Below, piece after piece: positions 13,001 to 25,800 of a stretch of DNA of 64,000 nt (the stretch's first letter is position 1; the number at the start of each line of letters is the position of its first letter). Origin of the DNA: Seriola aureovittata (Eukaryota > Chordata > Actinopteri > Carangiformes > Carangidae); assembly GCF_021018895.1 (NCBI RefSeq), contig NC_079387.1:10339083-10403082 (forward strand). Reading direction: 5' to 3'. Made by a program: the position numbers and the translations under genes. A model generated the notes under the pieces. That model had not been told where the DNA came from. It did no database searches and saw nothing but the letters and a program-made list of their open reading frames with translations.

Positions 13001-16000
13001 TGTTGGGCCACACACATAAATGATTCTGCATGACTAGCACTTGGCCAAAGTTTTTCTAAGATGTTGAAAGTACACAAAACTTCTGCATACTTAATACCAT
13101 CTACTTTTCTTTTTCATTTCCTCGCTTTGAAGTCTCAAAAATAGATGAGCTAGAAGAACATTTAGACGGTGAGCTTTGCATAAAGAGGAAGCTGCATGAG
13201 TTTAGGCCATTTTTTAAGTGTTTTCTGGAGTGCACATAACCCATTTCTAACCTCTCACGATGATACTCTCCTCTTTTAATGTGTTCCTTTATATACTACG
13301 ACAGAGCATTAGGGCAACGTACAGGAAAACAAAAGAAATCTGAAATTTCGAGATTAAAGTCCAAATATTACTAGAATAAAGTCGTAATTTTGAGAATAAA
13401 ATCACAATATTTAAAGAAAAATAGTCGTAATATTATGAACACTAAAAATGCAAATTTTCAAGAGAGAAAAACATAATTTTTTAGGAATAACGGTGCAGCT
13501 CTTCTGATATTTCCCCTGTAAAACAACACCTAACATAAAATTACCACTTTACTCTCTTAATATTATGACTTTATTCTCTAAATTTCAGATTTTTTTTTCC
13601 TCAATGTGGCCCTAATACTCCGTAGTAATATACTATAACTACTATTTCTAGATTTTCAGTGTTTGGCATGAGCTGAGGCGTCCTGGTTGCCTGTGAAAAT
13701 GTCCCGCTCTGTGTCGTCCTGTGAGATGGGACAGTAGCCTTGTGCAACTGCCTGGAGGACACTGAGACGTTTGATCTTAGTTTCGCCAAAGGGCATGTCT
13801 GCGGTCGTGTTGGAGGAGCTCAAAGGTGATGGAGCGGTAGACAGACACGACATGCAACACACACACTGTGGCCACGCCACACGGGAATATGCTATTTTGC
13901 GTGAGGCATTCTTGGGGAGTGCTTTTTCAGGCAAACACTTGGGAGATTTTATGGTTTGATAATAGAGGCCATTTACTGGTTAAGTGAAAGACACACATGC
14001 AGAATACAGCAGACGAGAACAAACACATACACAAACATGGAGAGACACAAACAGGAGAAAACGAGATATCAAACAGCAGTAAAACAGCAAGTCACAGATG
14101 GACACACTGGAAAAATCATGCAAAGGATTACAACATTGTACATAAAAACATACTATATATATTTACATACCACAACATATATGATCACAATGGAAAAAGA
14201 TTGACAGGTGTGTGTGTGTGTGTGTGTGTGTGATCAGTGCTCACCATTCTTGTCCATGGAATGAGGCTCAGACTGCTTCTTGCCTATGTCGGCAAAGGAG
14301 CGTACAATGGGGATGCGGTTGGCCAGTTTCTTGTGGTTTTGGTGGTGGTGCTGTTTGAGCAGGGCCTCGCGGATCCTCCTCCTGGCATCCTGACCCACTG
14401 GGCCCGACACTTCGTGCTGATCCAGAACCATGTCTGAGGAGTGGAAAACAGAAACGCACAGATGTGGGTTTCCGCATCACTCTTCAAACAGTGTGTGTTC
14501 CTGCGTAGCAGCCAGCGACCATAAGCTGATTATTTCAGCAAAAAACAACCCACTGCTGCTGATTGAATTGCACCAAACCATGTTAAGGTTTGGTGCCCTC
14601 AAAAACTAAAGCACAGTTCCCTAATTCTTTCATAAACCTGGTCAAATGAAGCATTTTTAGATCCTCAGCCAAGCAAATTTCTGGGTGGACTTCTACTGAC
14701 ACGTCATGATGCTGGACTTGTTGATCTGGCCTATTTTACTACAGAGCTTTGAAATGGTCACTCTGTGAATTCATGTTGAAAAAACAAGGCAAGTTAGATG
14801 TAAAATTATTAATCACTGAGAAAAGCTATAAAAGAAAGAAAGACATAAACATAGACTGTATATAGATGGGATCAGAGTTGAGTTTACCAAACCCTGTTTG
14901 AGGCTATACTTGCTACTGCTAGCATACTAGCACACACCAGCATCTCAGACTGATCTGTCAGTGGCCTAGTTGCATTGTGGGTAATGTAGGCACCAGGTTC
15001 TGACCAGGTAGAATGTGTGAAATAAAAAAGACAGCATCTCTCCTTCTGCTGCATTGAGTTTGTGGTTATTTAAAAACTTGTTTTTCAGTGTTATAGAAGT
15101 GCAAGGCTAATTAACTGGAGAACAGTGAAGATATTTTGTTATTTTTCATAATCTGAGCAAGTAATCTTGAAGAGAAGAGGTCTGTGAATGGAGCTTTGAG
15201 GAACGACACATATCTTTTTTGTTAGACGTGGCACAGACAGACATATTCTAGGTTTAATCACTGAGCTCCACAAGACCAATGGACACCGAGTGTTTACCTG
15301 CAATCTCCTCCAGCGAGCTGGCCCTCATGTCCAGCATCACGGTTCCGTTCATGATGCAGCTGCGAAGCTCGAATAGACTGTGTAGAGACAGAGTGGCTAC
15401 ATATGGTTTACTCCACCGCTCACCGCCATCCTCCACATCCTCCTCAAACTTAAGCCACCTGAGCAGGGAAACAAAAAATAAACAAACAAAACATATTTTT
15501 TATTTTTCCATCCCATAGTTGTGACATTTTTCACATCGATTTAGGCCAAAGATGATTTGTTTTTGCGGTACGTTATGACAAAGTTAACATTTACACATTC
15601 TGATGGGCATGGATCTATAACAACGGCCCCATTATAAAGGTGTGAAGCCATAAACAGAATCAAACTCTCAGGTGCGTCAGAGCGAAGACGCCACAGCTGG
15701 CCAGACCCGGCCCATGTGGCCAACTGCAGCGGTGTACCTGGCTGTCTCTTTCCATTCGGCGTCCTCTCCCTCCCTCAGACAGATTTCATCCAGCTCGGTG
15801 AATAGGGCGTGGGGGATGTGTTCCTCGTCGCCGTCCTCCGTCCCCAAGAGAAACTGCACCCTCTGAGCTGGTGTGTCTGCTGCAGCAGGTGGGACACGGC
15901 GAGGACGGGGATTGATCAGGAAAGGAGGAGGACAAAAAGAAGCATTCAACAGGAGAGAGGAAATATAGGAATTATAGGAAGCGATGTTCATTAGGGAAAA

Positions 16001-19000
16001 CTCCAGTCCATGCTGGACACCTACTGTGAGAGGGGGATTCTCGCCCGTCGTCAGCCGTGGAGTCCCTCTCCTTGGACCTCTTCCTGTGTCTGTGTCCATG
16101 GTGGCGGTGACGTCGGTGCGACCTCCTGCCCAGGGGCACGTGAACCCCGATGTAGAGAGTGCGATGACCTGGAGGCAACACGGAGGAGACAAAGTCAGAC
16201 TTTTCACTTTGTCCTGTCTCTCTTTGATCTGATTTAAGATTATCTTTTCATAAGTGAATAAGACAGAATAAAGAGCTTCTTCTCCGAGGTCAAGTGTTGA
16301 CATTTATGGTTTTTATGGTCATTTTACAGAACACATAATGAGACCTAGACCCTGTATAATGCTCTAGACCAGTGAGTAATAAATAAACAATTGAAAATGT
16401 GAGCTAAAAGTAAAATAGTTGAAATTGTTCGTTACAAGTAAGCTGTAAGTCAGTCACTTGATAAATGTGTTTTCTCGTACTTTGGCCCTTATATTCAGTA
16501 TTGTTGTTGTATGTGTGGGGTGTCAGCATGACACAGAAGGTTGGGAACATCATACGAGTAAAAATGACTCATCCATCAAGTGACTTATGCTTACATCAAA
16601 GTGTAGCCCCAAAATAATCACATATCCTCAGAGTGGAACATTAACTCTCCAGAAACCCTAGGCCATTTATATTTCCATGTTAATCTTCTAAGTCTTTAAT
16701 TTCTTATAGGGTGAAAAAGAATCTGTCTGAAATGGAAACAAGGAGAAAATCTAATTGGAGCAAGAAGAAAATTCTGCCGCTGACAGACGAGCTACATCAG
16801 AGAAAATATGTAATAAAAGGTATTAGCAAACAATGAATACGTGTGGTAGGCGACTGCAAACAAAACCAGTCCCGGCTGTGTTCTTGTTGCCCGTCCTCAC
16901 GATGAACACAAGAGGGAAAAAAGCAGCGTAACATCCTCTCAAATCTGCCTTTGGAAGAAATTGCTTAGAGAAAGCAGCTGAAAATAGTCGACTAAAACAG
17001 CTCTAATTTTATTCATGCATATTGCTTCAATTATGTATTACTCATCGTGACAAATGCAATATTGTACAGTCTTTCCAAAACATGTCTCAGAAGGTGTGTG
17101 CTGATTTCAGTGCCTCTATATGGCGCAGCTATCAAGAGTCTTTCAGTGAGAGAAACTGCATTGAAACCATCCAAATAATGCAGGAACACAGTCTAACAAA
17201 CCCTCAAAGAGAAAGCTCAACATGTTGTGGCTCATTTGTTTAATCAGTGAAGAAAATGTGTGAAAACAGACGAGATATGAAGTGAAGTCAGAGGTTCCTA
17301 CATCACTTATTTCCCCACAATCTCCACTCACTCTCAAGATAACTCTTGCGCTGATTGTGTCATAATTAGCATAAACCAGTGACCGTAACCTTTGACCTTA
17401 CACCACCAAAATCTAATCAGTTCATCCTTGAATTCGGGTGAATGTTTGTGCAAAATTTGAAGACATGTCGTCCAGGCGTTCCTGAAATATCGCATTCAAG
17501 ACAATGGGACAGTAACACCCAGAGCCAGGAGGAGGCCATGAACTACACCAACCCCCAGCAGCACGTGGGAACAAGTTAGTGAGTTAGGTTGGAACTAGGA
17601 GGCAGCACTTAACGGTTAAACTGCCATCTCCAGACACCACCTCCACCTCCACCTCCACCTCTGATTGAAGAAGGAGCTTTCATTCTCTCTCAGGATATTG
17701 AAATCGATTTTGAAATTGAACGACTTATAATCAGGTTTTTCTTCATTTTAAATGAATAGAACAAAGAATGAGACGGAGATTCTGAAAGGATATTGTACAA
17801 TGTGAGCACAAGAATCTCCCTCTACTCTGTGTGAGTGTGTGTGTGTGTGAGTGTGTGCATGTACGTGCACACATGAGCGTGCATCCACAGGGTGAGCGTG
17901 AAGATAATCCGAGTTGACTCTCTCCTCTTTTATTGCGGGCCGAGCTGCCTGACCACTGCTTCCTTCCCGCCGGCCGTTGGCTCAGCGGCCGGACACAGAC
18001 AAGACTATTGGACACCATGTTCTCTTTATCTGCCTATTACACCATATGAGGCGCCACAGAGTCCAGCATAATGTGACACCAAATGGATCTATACCCCGGG
18101 CAGTTTCATGCTTGGGATCTGTAACGTCGGGGGCAAAAAGCTTGGTTGATATTTGATGACGACTCAATGAAACATTGCAAAGGGTTCATTGTTAATAATA
18201 TATATTGTTCTGCCTGCGTGACCTCCTCACTTTTCAAAATCTTTTTTTTTTGTTTTGCTCTCTTCAAATTTCAGGTTGAACAGATTCATCTCACGTCCAG
18301 CTGCCAAGATCCTGACGAGGGTCGGGCAACATCAAACTTGCCCTATCTGCTCAGCACAGGTCGCTGCTGCTGGGAGACTGCAGACACTAGGCTGTTAGGA
18401 AACTTCTTCTGCCTTAATAAATTAGGTAATTCTCTTCATTATAGTCAGAGCTGCTATGAGAAAGTATATTTTCTCAGCTGCATTTCATCTGAGGGGATAA
18501 CATCCCAAGCGAGTGCCTTCAATTGTTTTCACTTGCTTGGAGACATGACTAATCACATTATAGCGCACTAATCAAATTTAAGCAATGCACAGACATAACA
18601 TGAATCACCTAAGAGTGCGACGACATGACAGCAGCTGAGAAGGCAGAGTCACTCGGTGCCTATCGCCGGCAGGACGCCGGGATAAAGGTTAAGTGAGGTC
18701 TCAGAGGACGAAATGAGAAAACCAACTATATGTCAAAATATATTAGCGGTGTGGGAGCGAATCTCACTCTGTCAGAGCTCGTTCTGCTTTAGATTCACTC
18801 ATCCAGAGCAGATCGCTGTTAGCATCAGGTAAATTATGTATGTTGAACTGAGAGGAGAGACTGACTGGCACACGACACAAATTTCACAATAAAAGGCCCC
18901 TTCCAGCCGACAGGAACAATAAGGTAAAACATAAGGACGGAGCAGCGAAGCTTTAAAGTTCATGAGTCGAGACTCGTGAGCGGAGGCCTCTACAAAAATA

Positions 19001-20608
19001 GCTCTCCCGCTGCGGGCCTGAAGTCCTGCTGATGTCATAGTGTCTCTTTTCTCTCAGTCAGTCTGAAGCTTGAATTCACGCAGCGGTGTGTGACGCCCTC
19101 AGGCCTGATGTTCCTTATCCTCAAGTAAGAGCGTGTGTATTCATGTATGTCCGGCTTTACGTGGACATTTAGAAAAGTCAGTTCTGAGCGGCTGACATAT
19201 GGAGAGACGTTCAGACCTTATCTCCTCTCCTCAGTGAATGAGCTCTGCCTACTGAATCTTTAAAAACAGATCACAGATTTTTCAGAAGCTCAGTAACGGC
19301 CTTTAACAGCTGGTCATTGTAGTTTTTTTTTTAGCAAATATTACTCAAACAGGACAAAAAAGCACATTTATCGAGGACTATTTCCAGCGGTGGATTAACC
19401 CACATTTGAAGCTCTAGACTCTTTACACACAAACAGTACTTGTTTAGTGAGATACATTCAAGTGTTGGTTTTGGAGTAAACTTATTCTTTAAAGCCACCA
19501 CTAACATAACATCGCACAGAATGAAAACCACATGGAAGCGCAATAGAAACAGATAATTTAATGCTTCCCCTTTTTCCTTTCATGTGTATGAGAACGAGGA
19601 AGCAGAAGCACGATATAGTTCGGAGGGAGAGAAAACTTCCTGCGTGGTGCTGACGCAGTGTCGGCGTTACCACGGCGCCAGACAGAGAGCTACAGTCATT
19701 ACACCGACAATCATCCAGACATGAGGGTGCTTGAGATGAAAGCAGCATCTCACCGGCAGAGTGTCACACTCAGAGAATGACATCTTTGCCGGCTGCCGCG
19801 GTGAACGTTGCCTGGCAACAAAAACGCAGCGGATGCTGACGGGGGAACCAATTCTTTATATTATCTGAGTATTGTGTGAGAAGGTATTTTTAATGTTTTC
19901 TGTATTCATGCGAGTTTCTTTTTACATTTAGTTTTTTCCACTTTTCTCCTTTTTGCCACACGACACTTCCTTTACTGAAGTAAAGTTCCTCCTAATAAAC
20001 CCACATTACAAGGTTTATACATCGTATATTGTCTTCTGACTGTCCACTGGATCTTTGGCCCTGGGTCTTGGCTTTCAGGCTGCATGCAGGCAACCAACCT
20101 CACTGCTTTATATTCTACTTCTACCTCTCTCTACTTTTCTGTGCATTTTGGTATTCACTGAAACCTTCAAGGGATTGTGGTTTTGCCCAGGAAGACTGTT
20201 GATACAGACATCGTCATCTCTGTCTCCTCTACGCTGATGAAAACACATGAGCAGAGAATAAAAGCCTTCGCTCTGTGACGCTGCACGACTCACATCAAAA
20301 ACTAATATTCATTTGTTATTTTTTGTGTGGCTGGAGAGATGTGTTTTCTGATGTCAAACACAACTATTACTTTAATTGAAATGCTGTTGAGCTGCATTAT
20401 GGGAAATGTAGGCATCACCTGAAAGTTCCCTAAGTCCGTGGAAGTGCAGTATTATATCAGTGTGTGCCTTTTCTTCATCGTGGAAATATGAACTGCAATG
20501 TTAATTTATGGGTTTTACCTTCTAGCTCTTCCTTCTCAAAGTTGGTGTTGAGCATGGAGCGTGTGCCCCCGCGGTCAACCACTGCCTCCTCATCAGTTCT
20601 CTACAGGA

Positions 20609-20692
<84 letters not shown>

Positions 20693-22797
20693 GTTACTCA
20701 GCAGGTAAAACACAAAGTGTGCTACAATTTGCATACAGCCACATTTTTTAACAATATTCTCATATAGATTCACTCACATACATGTAGAAACAGACTGTGA
20801 CGGAGTGTTAGGGATTAAAAATAGAGAATAAAGTCATAATATTACGAGAATAAAGTTGTAATTGTAGGTTCTGTGTTGTTTTAGAGGGGAAATATCAGAA
20901 GCTTTAAACTGAGGAACGTGGAGCATCCTCTGAAGTTCTGCTTTAGCACAGGTTTCACTAATAATAACAATGTTATAATATTCCTAAAAAATTATATTTT
21001 TATTTCAAAATATTATTTTTTTAATCTTGTAATATTAAGACTTTATTCTTGATATATTACAACTTTTTTCTCAAAATATTATAACTTTTTATAATACTCT
21101 TATACTTACTCTTACTCTTAATAACTCTTTATTCTTGTAATATTATTTTTCATTGAACAAAAACATGACGTAAATAACCATAAGACAAAACAATAAACTC
21201 AGATCAAACTTCACACTAAGTCACACTAAACAAACCGAAATATGAACACAAACACAAACACATTACAACATCAATCAGGCCTGAAAACCCAAATAAGGAA
21301 AAAATAAATGAATAAGAAACAAAACAAATCAAAATAATTAATAATTCACATTCTGCATTGCATTTTTGTTTGTTTCTTTTTAACCATCCTTTAAAAGAAA
21401 TCTTTCCCCTGACTGAATAATCAAATCATTTCTGTTACATCATCAACAGTTAATCAGTGTTAATGTGTTGATCTGATACACAGGTTTCACAGCACACGTC
21501 TGTCCAAGAAAACTTCCTGTCCTCACTGGAGCAAAATCCATATTTCATCTAGATGCTACGAGTTACATAAGAGTAACAGCCCCCCCCCCCACCACCACCC
21601 CCCCCCCCCCCCTCCCCCGCCAAGTGGGAGGATATGTCCTGAAATAAAATACACACACACACACACATAGAGAAACTCAGCATTTGTAAGGCTAACTTCC
21701 ACTGACTGTCGCCATGGCAACAAAAAAAGGCAGAATATCGCGTTTTGAAAGAACAAAAACAAAAACAAAAACAAAAACAAAAACAAAAACAAAAACAAAA
21801 ACAAAAACAAAAACAAAAAGGCCACTCTCAGATTACTCAGGTTTTGAGTCACGGTTTTAACCAGAACGCCTCATTGTGCGTATAAGCCTTAAAACACGTC
21901 GACGCTCCGTCACCCACGTCACTGACAGGAAGACGTCACGGTCTGAGGGACCCGGAGCAGCCGCACGTGCTGGATGTGTATGCGGGGAACAAAGAGCGCC
22001 GCCATGATTACGTCATACTGGACGTTCATATGGAAAGAAACAGGTTTGAATGCTGATGCTGCTTTTTTAATATTTAATGAAAGCACAGGCTCGTTATTGT
22101 TATGGCCCTGAAGCCATAGCAGCTCTCACAACAATCAACACTAATTAACAATATGTGTGTCACCGAATCAATCAATAAATCAATCAGACTTTATTTGTAT
22201 AACGCTTTCAAAAGAAAAGCAATTAAAAAAAAAACAAAACCACAACACACGCACACACACAACCATTTACACACAGAACAATAAATGTAATAAATAAAAA
22301 CAATAAAAATAAGACAATAATAACAGGAAGTGAGGAAACACTGAAGACTGAGATAAAGAAAATAAAACACTAGATGTACTAAAGTGAGTAAAACCAGAAA
22401 TAAAAAGGTCGGATATTAAAAATCAAATAAGATAAAATAAAGAAATAAAAGTAGAAATAGAATAAATAACCAGAAATAAAAGCAGCATATTAGAAGGAAA
22501 TGTAATCATAGAGTAAAGTGACATAAAACAGATTAAAACATATAAATAAATAGAAAGATAAATAAATAAGAAGCAGCATGTATCCAGTAATGATCACTGA
22601 AGCCAGTGAACAGTGATATTGACAGTTTCAGGTCTGGTAGGAGGGACGACTTCCTGCGGACGCTCTTATCAAACTCACAACCTCGGCCCAGGGAGCTGCA
22701 CGCCAATACCTCCGGGCAGCGGACAAAGTCGTCATGGTGATGTCTGCACCATCACCCCCCCACCCCTCCTCGACTGCATCTAACTCTCTCCTCACTT

Positions 22798-22846
<49 letters not shown>

Positions 22847-25800
22847 TGTTTATCTTTTAGTTAGTCTGCCCTCCAGACGTCCTCTGTGAATTAGCTGAGG
22901 GTCTCTGACTGTGCACCTGTCCTGCATTAGCTCATTAATATTGCAGCAGCAATTAAATTTCACCTTGTTCTTAGCAACACAAGTTATTAACGTTCCATGC
23001 TGCTATTTTTATTCATCTTTTATTATTGTTATAAATTTTTACTACACTTACTTTGCAGATTCAATTTATTGATAAAAAATATAATTAACCGACATTAATC
23101 TATAATCTACTGCACATTATCTGCACGTTATCGAGTGCGAGATTAAGAAAAGTGAGTTGTAGAAGCACATTAAAACCCCATATCGCCCTGTTTGTATCTG
23201 TGTAATCTGACTGCGATGTCCTTCACTGCGCTTAATGTGATTGAAAAACATAAATAGTGCATCAAAGTGTTATGCAGCACAGTCGGCCAAAATGGTGGCA
23301 ACAATTTTCTGATAAAAACTGATGAAAAAAAAAAAAAAAAAGTGTCCAGCTGTGTTAATCCAAACAGCATGAGATGTCTGGTGCACTGACATTACAGCAG
23401 AGGAACAACATCCCTTCACTTACTATAAAGACACATACTGAGCTCAGATGATTGGATTTTATCACTGACGTTTGTTTAAGTTTTATTTTATGTTTTAGGC
23501 GCCTGAATGTATCGTGTAATTATTGAGCATTATTGACAACAAGTTATTTAACTGTCCCAATAATACAAACATAACAATGTAAAATTAAGGGCCTGAATTC
23601 ATTAAATTAAAGGACGACTGTGTAGAATTTAAGGGGGAACTAAGAATCAATCAACCACGCCTGCCATGTTAAACCTCCATGTTCCTACAGTAGCCCAAAA
23701 GGGTCAAAAATCGCAATCTGTATCCTCACCACTAGATGCCACTAAATCCTGCACGGTGGTCCTATAAGGGCCGAGGCCGAACAGTTGAATAACACGATAC
23801 TGAGACACCAGAGAAAGACCTTTTTCCGGTGTCTGCAGAAGCTGGCAGGTACAGGAGGGAAATGTCCGCCATGTTTTCGGTGCTCTATTTGCCCACACAT
23901 GCTCCTCCACAGTGGAACGTCAGGAGATAGACTACTCGTGTTTACGAGTGATAATGCTCCTAATAGGAACAGTAGGGGACTGTGTAATGAGGAGCACAAG
24001 GTTAATACTGCGGCTGCATCGACTACATCTGTTATGTGACTAAAGGTAGTTTAAAGCCTGCGCTGGATTTATGTCTGCAGGGAAGAGGAAGTGATTTCAA
24101 CATCGCCTGCACTGGTCAGGGATTCAGAGCTGTTGGTCATTTTTCACCGCCACCCCAGTGATAATTACCGCCATGATGACCTACTCCTTTGATTTAAGTC
24201 CTGACCAGAACGACAGCTTGGAAATTAAAGTGAATCTCTGACTTTAAAAAGGAGATTTTTTTCCCGTTGATATCTGAACTGACACACAGACGGGTGCCGT
24301 AAAACCAATGCACAGTTCTTCTTCTGGTGTTTTTTGGAGCACCTAGATGGGAGCTGTGTCCGGTGTGACACAGCTTTAAGACGGAGAGTTTTCCAAATGT
24401 CACTGAAAAACCAAAAATCACTGAATAAATCTGAATAAATAACTGCATTTAATGATGAAAAGTCATAAGTGGCGTGTGGTGTGCTCAAGCTGAAGATGGC
24501 TAACAGTGGCCACCAATCTCTGATCCCCAGTCATTAAGCAACTGGTGGTACGACACACACACACACACACACACACACATGGACAAACATGTGAGAGACG
24601 AGCCAGTGTTTGAATGTGGGCAGATGCTGAGGGCTGACATGGTGGGCTTACTGTATACAAGGGACATTAAGAGAAAGTACACTATCTCGGACAGACACGC
24701 ACACACAGGCTCAGTTAAGGATTCATTACCAAGTCCCTGCAGACAGACTTCCCTGGATTTCCCCCTGGCAGATGGTTGATGGTAATCTGGAAGACTTTTT
24801 TGACATTTTGTGTATGTGTTAATTTCGCCATCGCCAAGTGCTTCTGCGACCCAGTTCCAACCCTCCACAGAGAGACTGACCACTGCACTCGATCTATCGC
24901 GCTCAAGACGAAGGGTGCGAGCGAAGAGAAAGAGCAGACTCAAGCCTAATAACTAATACATCTCTTGTCTTCTCTTTCGCCTGATGGGAGTGACAGGAGC
25001 CTGGGAGAGGAGCAGGGGGGTGACTCCGGGGCTGGCGCTGCCGGTCGGCCCTGCAGGTCCCCGGGGAAACTCCCCGGGGAGTCTCCCTGTCGACAGCCCA
25101 TGAGAACTACACGCATCTAAATTCAGTTGGTACGCAGTTCAAAGCTCCAGCGTCAGGACAACCAGATGGCAGGAGCATGAGGATTTAAAAAAAAACCTCT
25201 GTAGCAAGGCGTCAAACTAAGACTGCGTGAAACGTGTAACAGGTATCCGTCAGGTACATCTCTACATCGCCAGACAGACTCACTTATACACTGAAATCAT
25301 GATGTGGAAAGCTTCCCATCATGCCTCAGGGTAACAGGCTTATCAACCTGAGACTCATTTTATATGTAATGTTCCTCTATTACAGTTATTATTGTGTAGA
25401 CTGATGGCGACGATCACCTTCACCTTCACCTTCACCTGATCTGAAGTCCATGTTTGAAGGTTTAGAAATAAAGAAAGATTCATATAGTTTTAAATGTTTG
25501 CTGCGTTTACCACAAACAAACTTCACCACCGCCTAAAACAACAACAATGGCTCCTTTTGTTGATTTAATTCATAATTTCTATCGGCTTTGTCTCATATTT
25601 CTACAAGTGTTTTATTCTCCAGGTTCTTCAGTCAGTCAGCAGCTTGTTTCAGAGTCTTTAGGTTCTGCTACTACAAATATGTTTTAATTGGCTTTGTTGC
25701 CCGTTTGTTGTTTTTAGCATAACAGAAAAATATAGAGGACGTGTGGGTTCTAGTTACCGGGTGCCAAAACATCCAGTTCATCATTGATGCAGACTGATTA

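Larger units (their letters stand above)
11024..14244. other. slc4a10 intron 6, hosting several transposon remnants
   Basis: There is no coding exon between 11024 and 14244. The intron holds a large inverted-repeat element (11611-12789), a second palindromic element (13291-13632) and a (GT) array beside the exon 6 donor (14208-14232). Sequence between these is AT-rich and unremarkable. Confidence 0.75.
16169..20518. other. slc4a10 intron 2
   Basis: No exon is supported in this 4.3 kb. It holds a SINE-like fragment (about 17378-17521), a CCACCT hexamer run (17637-17662), a short GT array (17829-17868) and an RFX-type X-box at 19807-19819. Short open frames on both strands have no recognisable motif. 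Confidence 0.65.

Noticed and set aside
20610..20686. CRISPR-like or telomere-like array
   Set aside because: This and the other arrays are plain dinucleotide microsatellites without spacers.
20464..20773. Open frames coding Thr/His or Val/Cys runs across the CA array
   Set aside because: They are frame shadows of the microsatellite. Only the 82-bp slc4a10 exon inside the stretch is real, and it is in another frame.
24950..25110. GC-rich patch as a hidden exon
   Set aside because: No matching acceptor/donor pair in a frame with recognisable protein sequence on either strand.
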